Below, in pieces: positions 49,401-56,652 of a DNA stretch of 64,000 bases; position 1 is the first letter of the stretch; each line of letters begins with the position of its first letter. The stretch lies in assembly GCF_007290395.2 (NCBI RefSeq), contig NZ_CP041656.2, forward strand, positions 1,426,001-1,490,000, read 5' to 3'. The stretch is from Bradyrhizobium cosmicum (lineage in GTDB: Bacteria > Pseudomonadota > Alphaproteobacteria > Rhizobiales > Xanthobacteraceae). The translations under genes and the position numbers were made by a program. Under the pieces are notes generated by a model. The model searched no databases, was not told the DNA's origin, and saw only the letters and a program-made list of their open reading frames with translations.

Positions 49401-49580
49401 GGCGATCGTTCCCGGATCGGCGCCGGGCAATTGCGCCGAGATCTGGATGGTCGGGTAGTTGACGTTCGGCAACGCACCGACCGGCAGCAGCGGATAGGCT
49501 GCAAGGCCGCACAGCAACAAGCCCGCCATCAGCAGGGCGGTCGCGATCGGCCGCAGGATGAAGGGTGCGGAGATGTTCAT
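46437..49580 (-). CDS. RND efflux transporter, MdtB/MdtC-like (second system)
   Basis: The 1047-residue protein is a full RND pump with the MdtBC-type N-terminus FILRPIATALLMAGLLLCGL and VGALPNVNYPTIQISAQLPG. The TM4 aspartate pair is in FVVDDAVVVIENI and the TM10 lysine in GIVKKNGIMLVDFALEVERQ, so the proton relay looks intact, unlike the first pump. Only one RND subunit gene is present, so it probably works as a homotrimer. It overlaps the upstream adaptor gene by four bases. The closest named family is MdtC; substrate unknown. Confidence 0.93.
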   Translation of the reverse strand: MNISAPFILRPIATALLMAGLLLCGLAAYPLLPVGALPNVNYPTIQISAQLPGADPGTIASSLATPLEQQLSQIPGVTQLTSSSALGVAQLTVQFELSRTVDSAAVDVLAAINAASPFLPPNIPYPPTIRKVNPAETPIMLIALTSDSLPLTTVDAYAENILLPKISQVPGVGLVGIGGQQKPAIRVRVDPQALAARGIGLEDVRSVIAGANVDLPKGTLNSPRVTYTLNTNDQLLKPAAYEDLIIAYRNGSPVRIRDIGTAIEGPENDLLAGWYGKEPAIILAVQRVPGANVIQTVDRIKKLLPQLQASVPPAIKVTIAADRTGTIRAAVSDVQFTLMLTVALVVMVIFLFLRNFWATIIPAITVPLSLVGTFAVLYVLGYSLDNLSLMALSIAVGFVVDDAVVVIENIVRHLEQGMTPMEAALKGSGEIGFTIISITLSLIAVFIPLFLMGGYVGKLFQEFAITITAALLLSLVISLTLTPMMCARLLKDDSRKKHGRLYLAFERGFDALLALYASGLRIVLRHRFATLLVMLSTVALTGYLYVIIPKGFFPQQDTGQIVGITEAAQDISFPAMSERQQAIVDILSKDPAVQSVASYIGPGGPTATLNQGRIFIVLKPKPERKASADQVIERLGPKLAHIQGIRLYMQAAQDITIGARLSKTQYQYTLTDADSNELTNWSAIFLEKLRALDLITDVASDQANAGPRLEVTVNREVASSFGILPTTIDNALDDAFGQRIVSTMFTSLNQYHVVMEVDPRFQYGPEALKDIYLNSSTGQQVPLSTLVHSVIKPAPILINHQSLFPSVTISFNLKPGVALGDAVTAIQNIEKSTGKPASLSTSFQGNAQAFQSSLSGTPLLIGAALIVIYIILGVLYESLIHPITILSTLPSAGIGALLLLLAVHMDLSVIAIIGIILLIGIVKKNGIMLVDFALEVERQNGLSPEEAIYQACTLRFRPILMTTMAALLGGVPLMIGSGTGAELRQPLGYTIVGGLMLSQVLTLYTTPVVYLYLDRLGNWLTGRKPRPARASTPSTTEADAELRHEPT

Positions 49581-50749
49581 GGGATGGCATCCTGCACGGC
49601 GCTCTGCAGGTCGGCTTCACGCGCAGCCTTGCCGTGCAGTTCGCGAACGTGGCTGCCTTCCGTGAGCCGGTACTGGCCGTCGATCACGACGACGTCGCCT
49701 GATTTCAGTCCTTTGTCGATCAGGGCCTGTCCGTCGCTGATCTGTACGATGTGAACGGGACGCAAGGCGGCCGTCTGGCCATCGGTCACGACGTAAACAT
49801 AGCTGCCGTTCGGTCCCTGCTGCACGGCCGAGCCGGCGACAGTGATCGCATCCTTCTGGACCTCGAGCAGCAGGCGCGCGTTCACCAGCTGGCCCGGCCA
49901 CAGCCGGTGCTCATGGTTCGGGAACACCGCCTTCAGCTGCACGGTGCCGGTCGCTCCTGCGATCTCGTTGTTGACCAGCAGCAGCGTGCCTTCGTCGAGC
50001 TTCATCTTGTTGTCCTGGCTGTAGGCGATGACCTTCAGTGCGCCCTTTGCGGCGTGCTCCTGGATCACGGGCAGGTCCGCCTGCGGCAGGGTGAACAGCA
50101 GCGAGATCGGCTCGATCTGGGTGACGACGACGAGACCGTTGGGATCGGTCGGATGAATGACGTTGCCGACATCGATCTGGCGGACGCCGGTGACGCCGGG
50201 AACGGCCGACGTCAGGCGCGTATAGCTGAGCTGGACGTTGGCCTCGTCGATCTGGGCCTGGTCCGCCTTCACGGCAGCCTTGAGCTGGGCCACCTGCGCC
50301 GTCTGCGTCTCGATGAGTTGCGGGGTCGCATAGCCCTTGTCGCCGAGCTGGTTGTAGCGGGAGAGATTGGCTTCGGCATTGGCGAGCTGCGCCTGGTCCC
50401 TGTCGCGATTGGCCGTGAGCTGTTCAATCTGGGCCTCGTAAGGACGCGGATCGATCTGCGCGAGGAGGTCGCCGGCCTTGACGGTCTGTCCCTCCGTGAA
50501 GGCGATACTGACGATCTGTCCCTGAATCTGGCTGCGCACGACGTCGGTGTTGTAGGCAATCACCGTGCCGATGCCGTGCAGATAGATCGGAACGTCCTTG
50601 CCGGTGACGCTCGCGGCGACCACCGGCACGGCGGCGGGGACGGGTATGGCTGCCACAGCCGGCTTTCGGTCCGTGCCGAAGAACCAGAGGCCTGCGCCGG
50701 CCAGGATCGCGGCGAGAGCAACGAGCGCAATGATGAGGTTCCGTTTCAC
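49577..50749 (-). CDS. RND periplasmic adaptor, MdtA-like (second system)
   Basis: The 390-residue adaptor has an N-terminal membrane anchor (about residues 4-22, NLIIALVALAAILAGAGLW). The lipoyl half-motif follows with GQIVSIAFTEGQTVKAGDLL, then a coiled-coil hairpin (DRDQAQLANAEANLSRYNQL) and the second half with LSYTRLTSAVPGVTGVRQID. The frame is open to 51007, but the GTG at 50749 follows AAGGA at good spacing and gives the anchor sequence, so I use it. It is coupled to the RND gene downstream and lies 19 bases after the low-complexity exported protein gene. Confidence 0.92.
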   Translation of the reverse strand: MKRNLIIALVALAAILAGAGLWFFGTDRKPAVAAIPVPAAVPVVAASVTGKDVPIYLHGIGTVIAYNTDVVRSQIQGQIVSIAFTEGQTVKAGDLLAQIDPRPYEAQIEQLTANRDRDQAQLANAEANLSRYNQLGDKGYATPQLIETQTAQVAQLKAAVKADQAQIDEANVQLSYTRLTSAVPGVTGVRQIDVGNVIHPTDPNGLVVVTQIEPISLLFTLPQADLPVIQEHAAKGALKVIAYSQDNKMKLDEGTLLLVNNEIAGATGTVQLKAVFPNHEHRLWPGQLVNARLLLEVQKDAITVAGSAVQQGPNGSYVYVVTDGQTAALRPVHIVQISDGQALIDKGLKSGDVVVIDGQYRLTEGSHVRELHGKAAREADLQSAVQDAIP

Positions 50750-50768
50750 GGTGATGATCCTTGTGATC

Positions 50769-51308
50769 TCAGGGATTGCCGGAGCCGTCGATCGAAGGCG
50801 TCCCGACTGTGGAGGTGGGGCCTGGCACCGGTACGGTCGGACTGATTCCGGCGCCGCCGATCTCGGTTGAGCCCAGCGGAATTCCGACGCGACCGACCGT
50901 CGATGTCGAGGGTATCGACGAGATCGCCGCAGTGCTGCCGGCGCAATTGGTCGATGAAGTGCCGGACAACCCGCCGCCGTCGAACAATGCTCCGGATGAT
51001 GAGGCATTGCCTGATCCGACGCAGCCCGTTGGGCTTTGTGTGGGATTGATCGGCGAGATGCCGGGCGTCGTGATCTCGGTGGACCCCAGCGGAATGCCTA
51101 CGGGCCGCGTGGATTGCGGGTTGAGCGGCGAGGTCGCAAGCATACCGGTGGGAGGCTGCAGTCCCGGCATCGTCGTTTGAGCAAAGGCAACGCCAGAGAT
51201 CAGCAGCAGGGTGCCGGTCGCAAGCGCCGCCACAGAGTGTATCAGGAAGACCGGGCGCGATCCGGCGCGACGTGCGCCCGCGTTGCCCGCTGAACGTTGT
51301 TTTCGCAT
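50769..51308 (-). CDS. Exported low-complexity protein with internal repeat, beside RND operon
   Basis: The 179-residue protein has a long N-terminal signal (hydrophobic core VAALATGTLLLISGVAFAQ). The mature part consists mainly of Ser, Thr, Pro and Gly and contains two copies of a 10-residue unit VGIPLGSTEI (about residues 70 and 140), each followed by GISP after four residues, plus the SPLN motif. Two cysteines lie between the copies. It has no recognisable domain. GGAG eight bases before the ATG at 51308 favours that start over 51338. It is the first gene of the second RND operon and matches the composition of the exported protein after the first RND operon. Confidence 0.75.
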   Translation of the reverse strand: MRKQRSAGNAGARRAGSRPVFLIHSVAALATGTLLLISGVAFAQTTMPGLQPPTGMLATSPLNPQSTRPVGIPLGSTEITTPGISPINPTQSPTGCVGSGNASSSGALFDGGGLSGTSSTNCAGSTAAISSIPSTSTVGRVGIPLGSTEIGGAGISPTVPVPGPTSTVGTPSIDGSGNP

Positions 51309-51442
51309 GGAGAAGGCTCCGTCTGACTGCGTCGACATTAGAAAGGTGCGCGAGCGCGGGTATTTCCAGAACGCACGTCCTGCTCCCGGGCTGCACGATC
51401 ACGTTGACGCGTGGCCTCGCCCTTGGTTCGGAGCTGCTTGCG

Positions 51443-51784
51443 CTATTTCAGGACAGCCCGGGCCTGTGCGATCTCCAGGTTGCATGCGGCGAGGTCGCCG
51501 CTGCGATCGGCGGTGCGCGCGCGATCGAGCGAAGCGAGCGCGTCGGTGAAGCCGATACCGTTGTCGCCTTCCGCCTTCGCGAGCGAGTCGGGCGTCGGCT
51601 GATGGCTGCGCAATGCACTGAGGCTCTCCGGTTTCCAGCCGTGGGAGCCCGCGTCCTTCTCGATGGCGAGATCCAGCTGGGCCTGGGTTTGCGCGATGCC
51701 ATCCGCGCAGGTGCCGGCATGGGCCGGCATCGTTGCGCACAGCAGGATGAAGGCGGAGATCCGGCATTTCGCGGTGGATGTCAT
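51443..51784 (-). CDS. Secreted hypothetical protein
   Basis: The 113-residue protein has a signal peptide (ISAFILLCATMPAHAG) and a helical mature domain with CADGIAQTQAQLDLAIEKDA, LRSHQPTPDSLAKAEGD and a second cysteine in LAACNLEIAQARAVL, so one disulfide is possible. I recall similar proteins from Bradyrhizobium only as hypothetical. Its promoter lies in the 301-base divergent region that carries TGTCA repeats. It is not part of the RND operon, whose first gene starts 135 bases away. Confidence 0.72.
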   Translation of the reverse strand: MTSTAKCRISAFILLCATMPAHAGTCADGIAQTQAQLDLAIEKDAGSHGWKPESLSALRSHQPTPDSLAKAEGDNGIGFTDALASLDRARTADRSGDLAACNLEIAQARAVLK

Positions 51785-52085
51785 TTGTCAATCCTATGCT
51801 TGGAGTTCGAGTGAGATCAGGAATGTTGTCGTGAATGACAGGGCGCGCATGGATCGTCTTTCGCGTATGAACGCCGGCCGTTCACGGTTGCGAGAGAACA
51901 TTGTCATGAATGTCAGTGTGCATGACGTGGGCCTCCGCCTAGGATGCGCCTTCGGGGCCGGATCCGAAGGATGTGCGAGTGGCGATGGCTCCGGCGTGCG
52001 AAGTGGCAAGGACAGTTGTTTGCGGAAATACGCGGGCACGACTCGAAACTAGTGTCGCGTCATTCCAACCCGGAGTGATCCCGAC
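51785..52085. other. Divergent promoter region with repeated TGTCA elements
   Basis: This 301-base gap between two divergent genes for secreted proteins has no gene I can support; an 81-codon minus-strand frame (51794-52039) lacks a start signal and a known domain. It contains TTGTCGTGAATGACAG at 51826-51841 and, at 51888-51916, TTGCGAGA followed by TGTCATGAATGTCAG. The second matches copy A near 35948-35981 in both sequence and spacing. A further TGTCA pair overlaps the minus-strand start at 51779-51790. Confidence 0.6.
51888..51921. promoter_or_regulatory. TGTCA repeat motif, copy B
   Basis: TTGCGAGA is followed six bases later by TGTCATGAATGTCAG, the same architecture as copy A at 35948-35981. 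By eye about 25 of 34 bases are identical without gaps. It lies 104 bases from the minus-strand start (51784) and about 165 bases from the hydrolase start (52086). A degenerate half-related element is at 51826-51841. Confidence 0.4.
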
Positions 52086-52871
52086 ATGAAACACCTCAAC
52101 GCAGGCCTCGCCTTTGCCGCCGCTCTCTCCTTGCTATCGACCGCCGCTCCCGCGAGCGCAGAGCCCCTGAAGAACATTGTCCTGGTGCACGGCGCCTGGG
52201 TGGATGGGTCGGGCTGGAAGCCGGTCTACGAGATCCTGATCAAGGAAGGTTTTCGCGTCACCATGGTGCAGGAGCCCGAGACTTCGTTCGCCGACGACGT
52301 CGCGGCGACGAAGCGCATTCTCGATCTTCAGGACGGTCCGACGCTTCTCGTCGGCCATAGCTACGGCGGCTCAATCATTACCGAGGCCGGCGTTCATCCC
52401 AACGTCGTCGGCCTTGTCTACGTCGCCGCGCACGCGCCCGACGTTGGAGAGGACGAATCGGCGCTGGGCAAGAAGACGCCGAGCGTGCTCGGAAAGACCG
52501 AGGGAATCATCAAGGTGACGCCCGACAAGTTCACTTATCTCGATCCCGTGCAATTCCCGAAACTGTTCGCGCCGGATCTGCCGCGTGAGCGGGCCGAGTT
52601 CGTCGCGCGCTCGCAGATCCCGGCTGCGACACAGGTGTTCAGCACGCCCTTGACGGCGGCAGCATGGAAAACCAAGCCGAGCTGGGGAATCGTCGCCGGC
52701 AACGACCAGATCATCAATCCGGACCTGGAGCGCTGGTACTACGAACGCGCCAAGAGCCAGACCACCGTGATCCCGGGTGCCAGCCACTCGGTCTACGAGT
52801 CTCGTCCGAAGGAAGTGGCGGCGGTCATCACCCGCGCCGCGCGCAGTATCCAGCAGCCGGTCACGCGCTGA
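52086..52871 (+). CDS. Exported alpha/beta hydrolase
   Basis: The 261-residue protein has a signal peptide (about residues 1-25, LSLLSTAAPASA) and an alpha/beta-hydrolase fold with the oxyanion strand NIVLVHGAWVDGSGWKPVYE, nucleophile elbow LVGHSYGGSI (Ser near residue 98), and the catalytic His in IPGASHSVYESRP near the C-terminus. The type resembles EstC-like esterases (salicylate-esterase group); the natural substrate is unknown and periplasmic location is unusual for part of this family. A hairpin follows 45 bases after the stop. Confidence 0.88.
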   Translation: MKHLNAGLAFAAALSLLSTAAPASAEPLKNIVLVHGAWVDGSGWKPVYEILIKEGFRVTMVQEPETSFADDVAATKRILDLQDGPTLLVGHSYGGSIITEAGVHPNVVGLVYVAAHAPDVGEDESALGKKTPSVLGKTEGIIKVTPDKFTYLDPVQFPKLFAPDLPRERAEFVARSQIPAATQVFSTPLTAAAWKTKPSWGIVAGNDQIINPDLERWYYERAKSQTTVIPGASHSVYESRPKEVAAVITRAARSIQQPVTR

Positions 52872-52916
52872 CGATCGTTTTCGCCGGTCCTGACGCACGG
52901 CCGGCAGAAGGAAGGA

Positions 52917-52942
52917 CGGCGGGAGTGACAGCACTCCCGCCG
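52917..52942. terminator. Strong hairpin between the hydrolase gene and the mdc operon
   Basis: CGGCGGGAGTG and CACTCCCGCCG form a perfect 11-base stem with the 4-base loop ACAG. No T-run follows on the plus strand, so it may end the hydrolase transcript inefficiently, or serve as an RNA stabiliser or attenuator ahead of the malonate decarboxylase leader, whose ATG is 28 bases downstream. Confidence 0.5.
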
Positions 52943-52969
52943 GCCCGACGGTCAATCCGGAGAATTCCC

Positions 52970-53038
52970 ATGAACGTGATCGAGACGGCCGGCGCCGCTC
53001 TGGGGCGGGCCAACGCCGCAGAGGGACAGACGTCATGA
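52970..53038 (+). CDS. Possible 22-residue leader peptide of the malonate decarboxylase operon
   Basis: A frame from ATG 52970 encodes MNVIETAGAALGRANAAEGQ and two more residues (T, S) and stops four bases inside mdcA (ATGA overlap). It has a GGAG element seven bases before its ATG, while mdcA's own site (GAGGGA) is inside the leader. The arrangement would couple mdcA translation to the leader. Whether the peptide is real depends on conservation, which I could not test. Confidence 0.4.
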   Translation: MNVIETAGAALGRANAAEGQTS

Positions 53039-54681
53039 CGAGCTGGCAGAACAACCGCGCCGCACGGGATGCCCGCATTGCGGCTGGAGCTGGCCTCGCC
53101 CGCGGCAAGTTGGTCGAAGCACAAGACGTCACGCGCCTGCTGGAGGCCGTGATCCGGCCGGGCGACCGGGTTTGCCTGGAGGGCGACAACCAGAAGCAGG
53201 CGGATCTGTTGAGCCGCGCGCTGCTGGCAGTCGATCTGTCCAGGGTCAAGGATCTGCACATGGTGCAGTCGGGCGTCGTTCTTCCCGAACATCTGGACCT
53301 GTTCGATCGCGGCGTCGCCAAGCGGCTCGATTACGCCTATTCCGGCCCGCAATCGGCGCGCATCGCGCGGATGTTGTTCGGTGGCAAGATCGAGCTAGGC
53401 GCGATTCATACCTATCTCGAGCTGTTTGCCCGCTACTTCATCGACCTCACGCCGCAGGTCGCGCTGATCGCTGCCGTCAGCGCCGACCGCGAGGGGAATC
53501 TCTACACCGGCCCGAATACCGAGGACACGCCGACCGTGGTCGAGGCGACGGCGTTCAAGGACGGCGTCGTGATCGCCCAGGTCAACGAGATCGTCGAGAC
53601 CGTTCCGCGGGTCGATATACCGGCGGACCGCGTCCACTTCATCGTCAAGGCCGACAAGCCGTTCTTCGTCGAGCCGTTGTTCACGCGCGATCCGGCCGCG
53701 ATCACGGAAGGCCAGATCCTCACCGCGATGCTGGCGATCAAGGGTGTCTATGCACCCTATGGCGTGCAGCGGCTCAATCACGGCATTGGCTTCAGCACGG
53801 CTGCGATCGAGCTCCTGTTGCCGACATTTGGCGAGAGGCTGGGACTGAAGGGCAGGATCGCGACGCACTTCGCCTTGAATCCGCATCCCGCGCTCATTCC
53901 CGCCATCGAGTCCGGCTGGGTGCGGCAGATCCACTCGTTCGGATCGGAGGTCGGCATGGATGACTACATCCGAGCGCGATCCGACATCTACTTCACCGGT
54001 CCCGACGGCTCGTTGCGCTCCAACCGCGCTTTCTGTCAGACCGCCGGGCTCTATGCCTGCGACATGTTCATCGGCTCGACGTTGCAGATCGATCTGCAAG
54101 GAAATTCGTCGACCATTACCACCTCGCGCATTGCCGGTTTCGGCGGCGCCCCGAACATGGGGGCGGATGCCCGCGGGCGGCGTCATCCGAGCGAGCCTTG
54201 GTTGAAGGCCGGAGCGGAGGCCGATCCCGACGGCTCGGCACTGATGCGCCGTGGCCGCAAGCTGGTCGTGCAGATCGGCGAGACGTTCGGAGACAAGAAC
54301 GTGCCGCTGTTCGTCGAAAGGCTCGATGCGATCGAGCTCGCCGAGAAGCTGAAGCTCGATCTCGCGCCGGTCATGATCTACGGCGACGACGTCACGCACA
54401 TCGTCACCGAGGAGGGCGTGGCCAACCTGTTGCTCTGCCGCACCGCGCAGGAGCGCGAACAGGCCATCCGCGGCGTTGCCGGCTACACCGACGTCGGCCG
54501 TCGGCGGGACCACGGCATGGTCTCGCGGCTGCGCGAGCGCGGCGTAATCCGCAGGCCCGAAGATCTCGGCATCAATCCGCTTGATGCGGATCGCAGCCTG
54601 CTGGCGGCGCGCTCGATCAAGGATCTCGTGCGTTGGTCTGGCGGCTTGTACGCACCCCCGTCGAAATTCCGGAACTGGTGA
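53035..54681 (+). CDS. mdcA: Malonate decarboxylase alpha subunit
   Basis: MdcA is the acetyl-S-ACP:malonate ACP transferase, which loads malonate onto the MdcC carrier. The 548-residue product has the usual full length, with VIRPGDRVCLEGDNQKQADL near the N-terminus, SADREGNLYTGPNTEDTPTV, GKIELGAIHTYLELFARYFI and the C-terminal GINPLDADRSLLAARSIKDL and WSGGLYAPPSKFRNW that typify the family. It is the first enzyme gene of an eight-gene operon and its ATG overlaps a short leader frame. No regulator gene (mdcR) is next to it. Confidence 0.95.
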   Translation: MTSWQNNRAARDARIAAGAGLARGKLVEAQDVTRLLEAVIRPGDRVCLEGDNQKQADLLSRALLAVDLSRVKDLHMVQSGVVLPEHLDLFDRGVAKRLDYAYSGPQSARIARMLFGGKIELGAIHTYLELFARYFIDLTPQVALIAAVSADREGNLYTGPNTEDTPTVVEATAFKDGVVIAQVNEIVETVPRVDIPADRVHFIVKADKPFFVEPLFTRDPAAITEGQILTAMLAIKGVYAPYGVQRLNHGIGFSTAAIELLLPTFGERLGLKGRIATHFALNPHPALIPAIESGWVRQIHSFGSEVGMDDYIRARSDIYFTGPDGSLRSNRAFCQTAGLYACDMFIGSTLQIDLQGNSSTITTSRIAGFGGAPNMGADARGRRHPSEPWLKAGAEADPDGSALMRRGRKLVVQIGETFGDKNVPLFVERLDAIELAEKLKLDLAPVMIYGDDVTHIVTEEGVANLLLCRTAQEREQAIRGVAGYTDVGRRRDHGMVSRLRERGVIRRPEDLGINPLDADRSLLAARSIKDLVRWSGGLYAPPSKFRNW

Positions 54682-54690
54682 GGACGCGCC

Positions 54691-55008
54691 ATGGAAGATA
54701 TCAGCTTTCGACATCCGGCTCGCGCGCGCGCGAGTGGCACCAGGCGAACCGCGATTGTCGGCGTGGTCGCCTCGGGCAATCTGGAAGTGCTGGTGGAGCG
54801 CGTCCTGCCGGATGCGGAGTGCGCCGTCGACATCAAGACCGCGGCCGTCGGCTTTGGCGAGGTCTGGAGTGCCGTGATCGGCGATTTCGTCGAGCGCTAT
54901 TCGCCTGGCGGGCTCAAATTCTCGATCAATGACGGCGGTGCGCGTCCCGATACGGTTTCGCTGCGGCTCGCCCAGGCGGTGCGATTGATCTCGGAGGCCG
55001 GCCAATGA
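54691..55008 (+). CDS. mdcC: Malonate decarboxylase acyl carrier protein (delta subunit)
   Basis: MdcC carries the 2'-(5''-phosphoribosyl)-3'-dephospho-CoA arm on which malonate is bound and decarboxylated. The 105-residue protein shows VGVVASGNLEVLVERVLPDA, with Ser28 in ASGNLE as the likely attachment serine, and the C-terminal SLRLAQAVRLISEAGQ. The size is normal. GAGGA precedes the ATG, and the stop overlaps the mdcD start by four bases. The arm is made and attached by MdcB and MdcG encoded later in the operon. Confidence 0.92.
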   Translation: MEDISFRHPARARASGTRRTAIVGVVASGNLEVLVERVLPDAECAVDIKTAAVGFGEVWSAVIGDFVERYSPGGLKFSINDGGARPDTVSLRLAQAVRLISEAGQ

Positions 55009-55943
55009 GCGCTCCGCTCAAGGACATTACCCCGGCCGAACGGGGCCGCAGCACAAGCTTCTACGAGGCGTCGGCCCGTACGCGGCTGGAGCTGCTGCTC
55101 GATGCCGGAAGCTTCGTCGAGTTGATCGGGCCGGAGCAGCGCGAGGTCAGTCCTCACTTGAAGATATTCGATCTTCCCGAGCAGTTCGACGACGGCATCG
55201 TCGTCGGTCACGGCCGCCTCGACGGCTCCCCGGTGTTCGTCGCCGCGCAGGAGGGCCGCTTCATGGGCGGTGCCTTCGGCGAGGTGCACGGCGCCAAGCT
55301 GACGGGGCTGCTCCGTGCGGCGCGCCAGATCGGCTCGATCCCCGTCTTGATCCTGTTCGACACCGGCGGCGTGCGGTTGCAGGAGGCCAATGCCGGCGAG
55401 CTTGCCATTGCCGAGATCATGCGCGCGGTGATGGAGGCGCGTACCGCCGGCGTGAAGGTCATCGGTCTGATCGGCGGCAGGTCCGGATGTTATGGCGGCG
55501 GCGGCCTGATCGCGGGCTGTTGCTCCGCGCTCGCCGTCTCGGAGCAGGGACGCATCGCTGTGTCGGGCCCCGAGGTCATCGAGACCAATCGCGGCGTCGA
55601 GGAGTTCGACTCGCACGATCGCGCCCTGGTCTGGCGCACCATGGGCGGCAAGCACCGCCGCCTGCTCGGCGCAGCAGATGTCTTTGCAGACGATAATGTG
55701 CAGGATTTTCGCGAGGCCGCGCTGGAGTTGCTCGGCCTCGCCGGACCTTTCGGTCTCGACAAGTTGAAGGCCGAGCAGCAGCGGCTTGCCGGCCGGCTCA
55801 GCCACTTCGGCGCCTGCGCGGATGCTGTCGACATCTGGACGGCGGAGGGCGTCGCCGACGCTCAAGCCGTTCCCGAGTTGCCGGCCGACCAGTTCGTTGC
55901 CCTTGCCAACCAGATCGGGAGGACCAGCCGTGACGCTCGATGA
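55005..55943 (+). CDS. mdcD: Malonate decarboxylase beta subunit
   Basis: MdcD, with MdcE, is the malonyl-S-ACP decarboxylase of the biotin-independent enzyme. The 312-residue carboxyltransferase-fold protein shows FVAAQEGRFMGGAFGEVHGA, ILFDTGGVRLQEANAGELAI and LIGGRSGCYGGGGLIAGCCS, typical of this subunit. Overlap with mdcC (4 bases) and mdcE (14 bases) shows tight coupling. Length and motifs fit the family without anomalies. Confidence 0.95.
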   Translation: MSAPLKDITPAERGRSTSFYEASARTRLELLLDAGSFVELIGPEQREVSPHLKIFDLPEQFDDGIVVGHGRLDGSPVFVAAQEGRFMGGAFGEVHGAKLTGLLRAARQIGSIPVLILFDTGGVRLQEANAGELAIAEIMRAVMEARTAGVKVIGLIGGRSGCYGGGGLIAGCCSALAVSEQGRIAVSGPEVIETNRGVEEFDSHDRALVWRTMGGKHRRLLGAADVFADDNVQDFREAALELLGLAGPFGLDKLKAEQQRLAGRLSHFGACADAVDIWTAEGVADAQAVPELPADQFVALANQIGRTSRDAR

Positions 55944-56652
55944 TATCATCGCCTCGCTCTTTCCCGATGGCCATGAGGTTAGCAACGACAGGGGCGTCAT
56001 CCTCGGCTCGGCGCCGCTGCGATCCGGCGGCCGGATGCTCGTGCTCGGCGTTGCAGACCGGACCGCGCTCGGCGTCGACGAGGCGATCAGATTGTCCGGC
56101 CATGTCCTGGAGTCGATCGGCCGGGATTCCGGGCCGATCCTGGTGCTCGTCGACAGCGACAGCCAGCGCATGAGCAAGCGCGACGAGCTGCTCGGGCTGA
56201 ATGAATTCCTCGCGCATCTGGCGAAGGTGCTGATCCATGCGGACATGAACGGCCGGCCGACCATCGGCCTTCTCTACGGCCACTCGGCTGCGGGCGCGCT
56301 GCTTGCGACGGGCCTTGCAACACGCGTGCTGGTCGGATTGCCCGGGGCCGATCCCGCGGTGATGGACCTGCCGTCGATGGCCAAGGTCACCAAGCTCTCG
56401 ATAGAGGCGCTCCAGGAGAAGGCGAAGTCGACGCCGGTGTTTGCGCCGGGCCTGTCCAATCTCGCGCAGATGGGCGCCGTTCACATGACATGGAGCAATG
56501 CCACCTCGCTCGCCGACCAGTTGGCGGCGTTGCTCGCTGATATGCCGGCCGCGCAGGACCGGCGGGATGCGCTCGGCAAGGAGCGTGGCGGCCGGCTGAA
56601 GGCCGCCGAGATCGCGGAGCGTGTTCGTGACCTGGCCCTGCAAGCACGGTGA
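55930..56652 (+). CDS. mdcE: Malonate decarboxylase gamma subunit
   Basis: MdcE is the second carboxyltransferase-like subunit that pairs with MdcD. The 240-residue product begins at a GTG at 55930 with GGGAGGA seven to eight bases upstream, overlapping mdcD by 14 bases; the longer open frame from 55786 is mdcD shadow. Recognisable parts include GRMLVLGVADRTALGVDEAI, HADMNGRPTIGLLYGHSAAG and VFAPGLSNLAQMGAVHMTW. Shorter than MdcD, as usual. Confidence 0.93.
   Translation: MTLDDIIASLFPDGHEVSNDRGVILGSAPLRSGGRMLVLGVADRTALGVDEAIRLSGHVLESIGRDSGPILVLVDSDSQRMSKRDELLGLNEFLAHLAKVLIHADMNGRPTIGLLYGHSAAGALLATGLATRVLVGLPGADPAVMDLPSMAKVTKLSIEALQEKAKSTPVFAPGLSNLAQMGAVHMTWSNATSLADQLAALLADMPAAQDRRDALGKERGGRLKAAEIAERVRDLALQAR

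Noticed and set aside
46392..49754. Long plus-strand frames opposite the second RND gene
   Set aside because: They are antisense shadows of a high-GC gene, with arginine- and histidine-rich composition and no recognisable domain, whereas the minus-strand frame is a full RND pump.
51794..52039. 81-codon minus-strand frame in the divergent promoter region
   Set aside because: No signal, no domain, proline- and arginine-rich; the region carries regulatory repeats instead.
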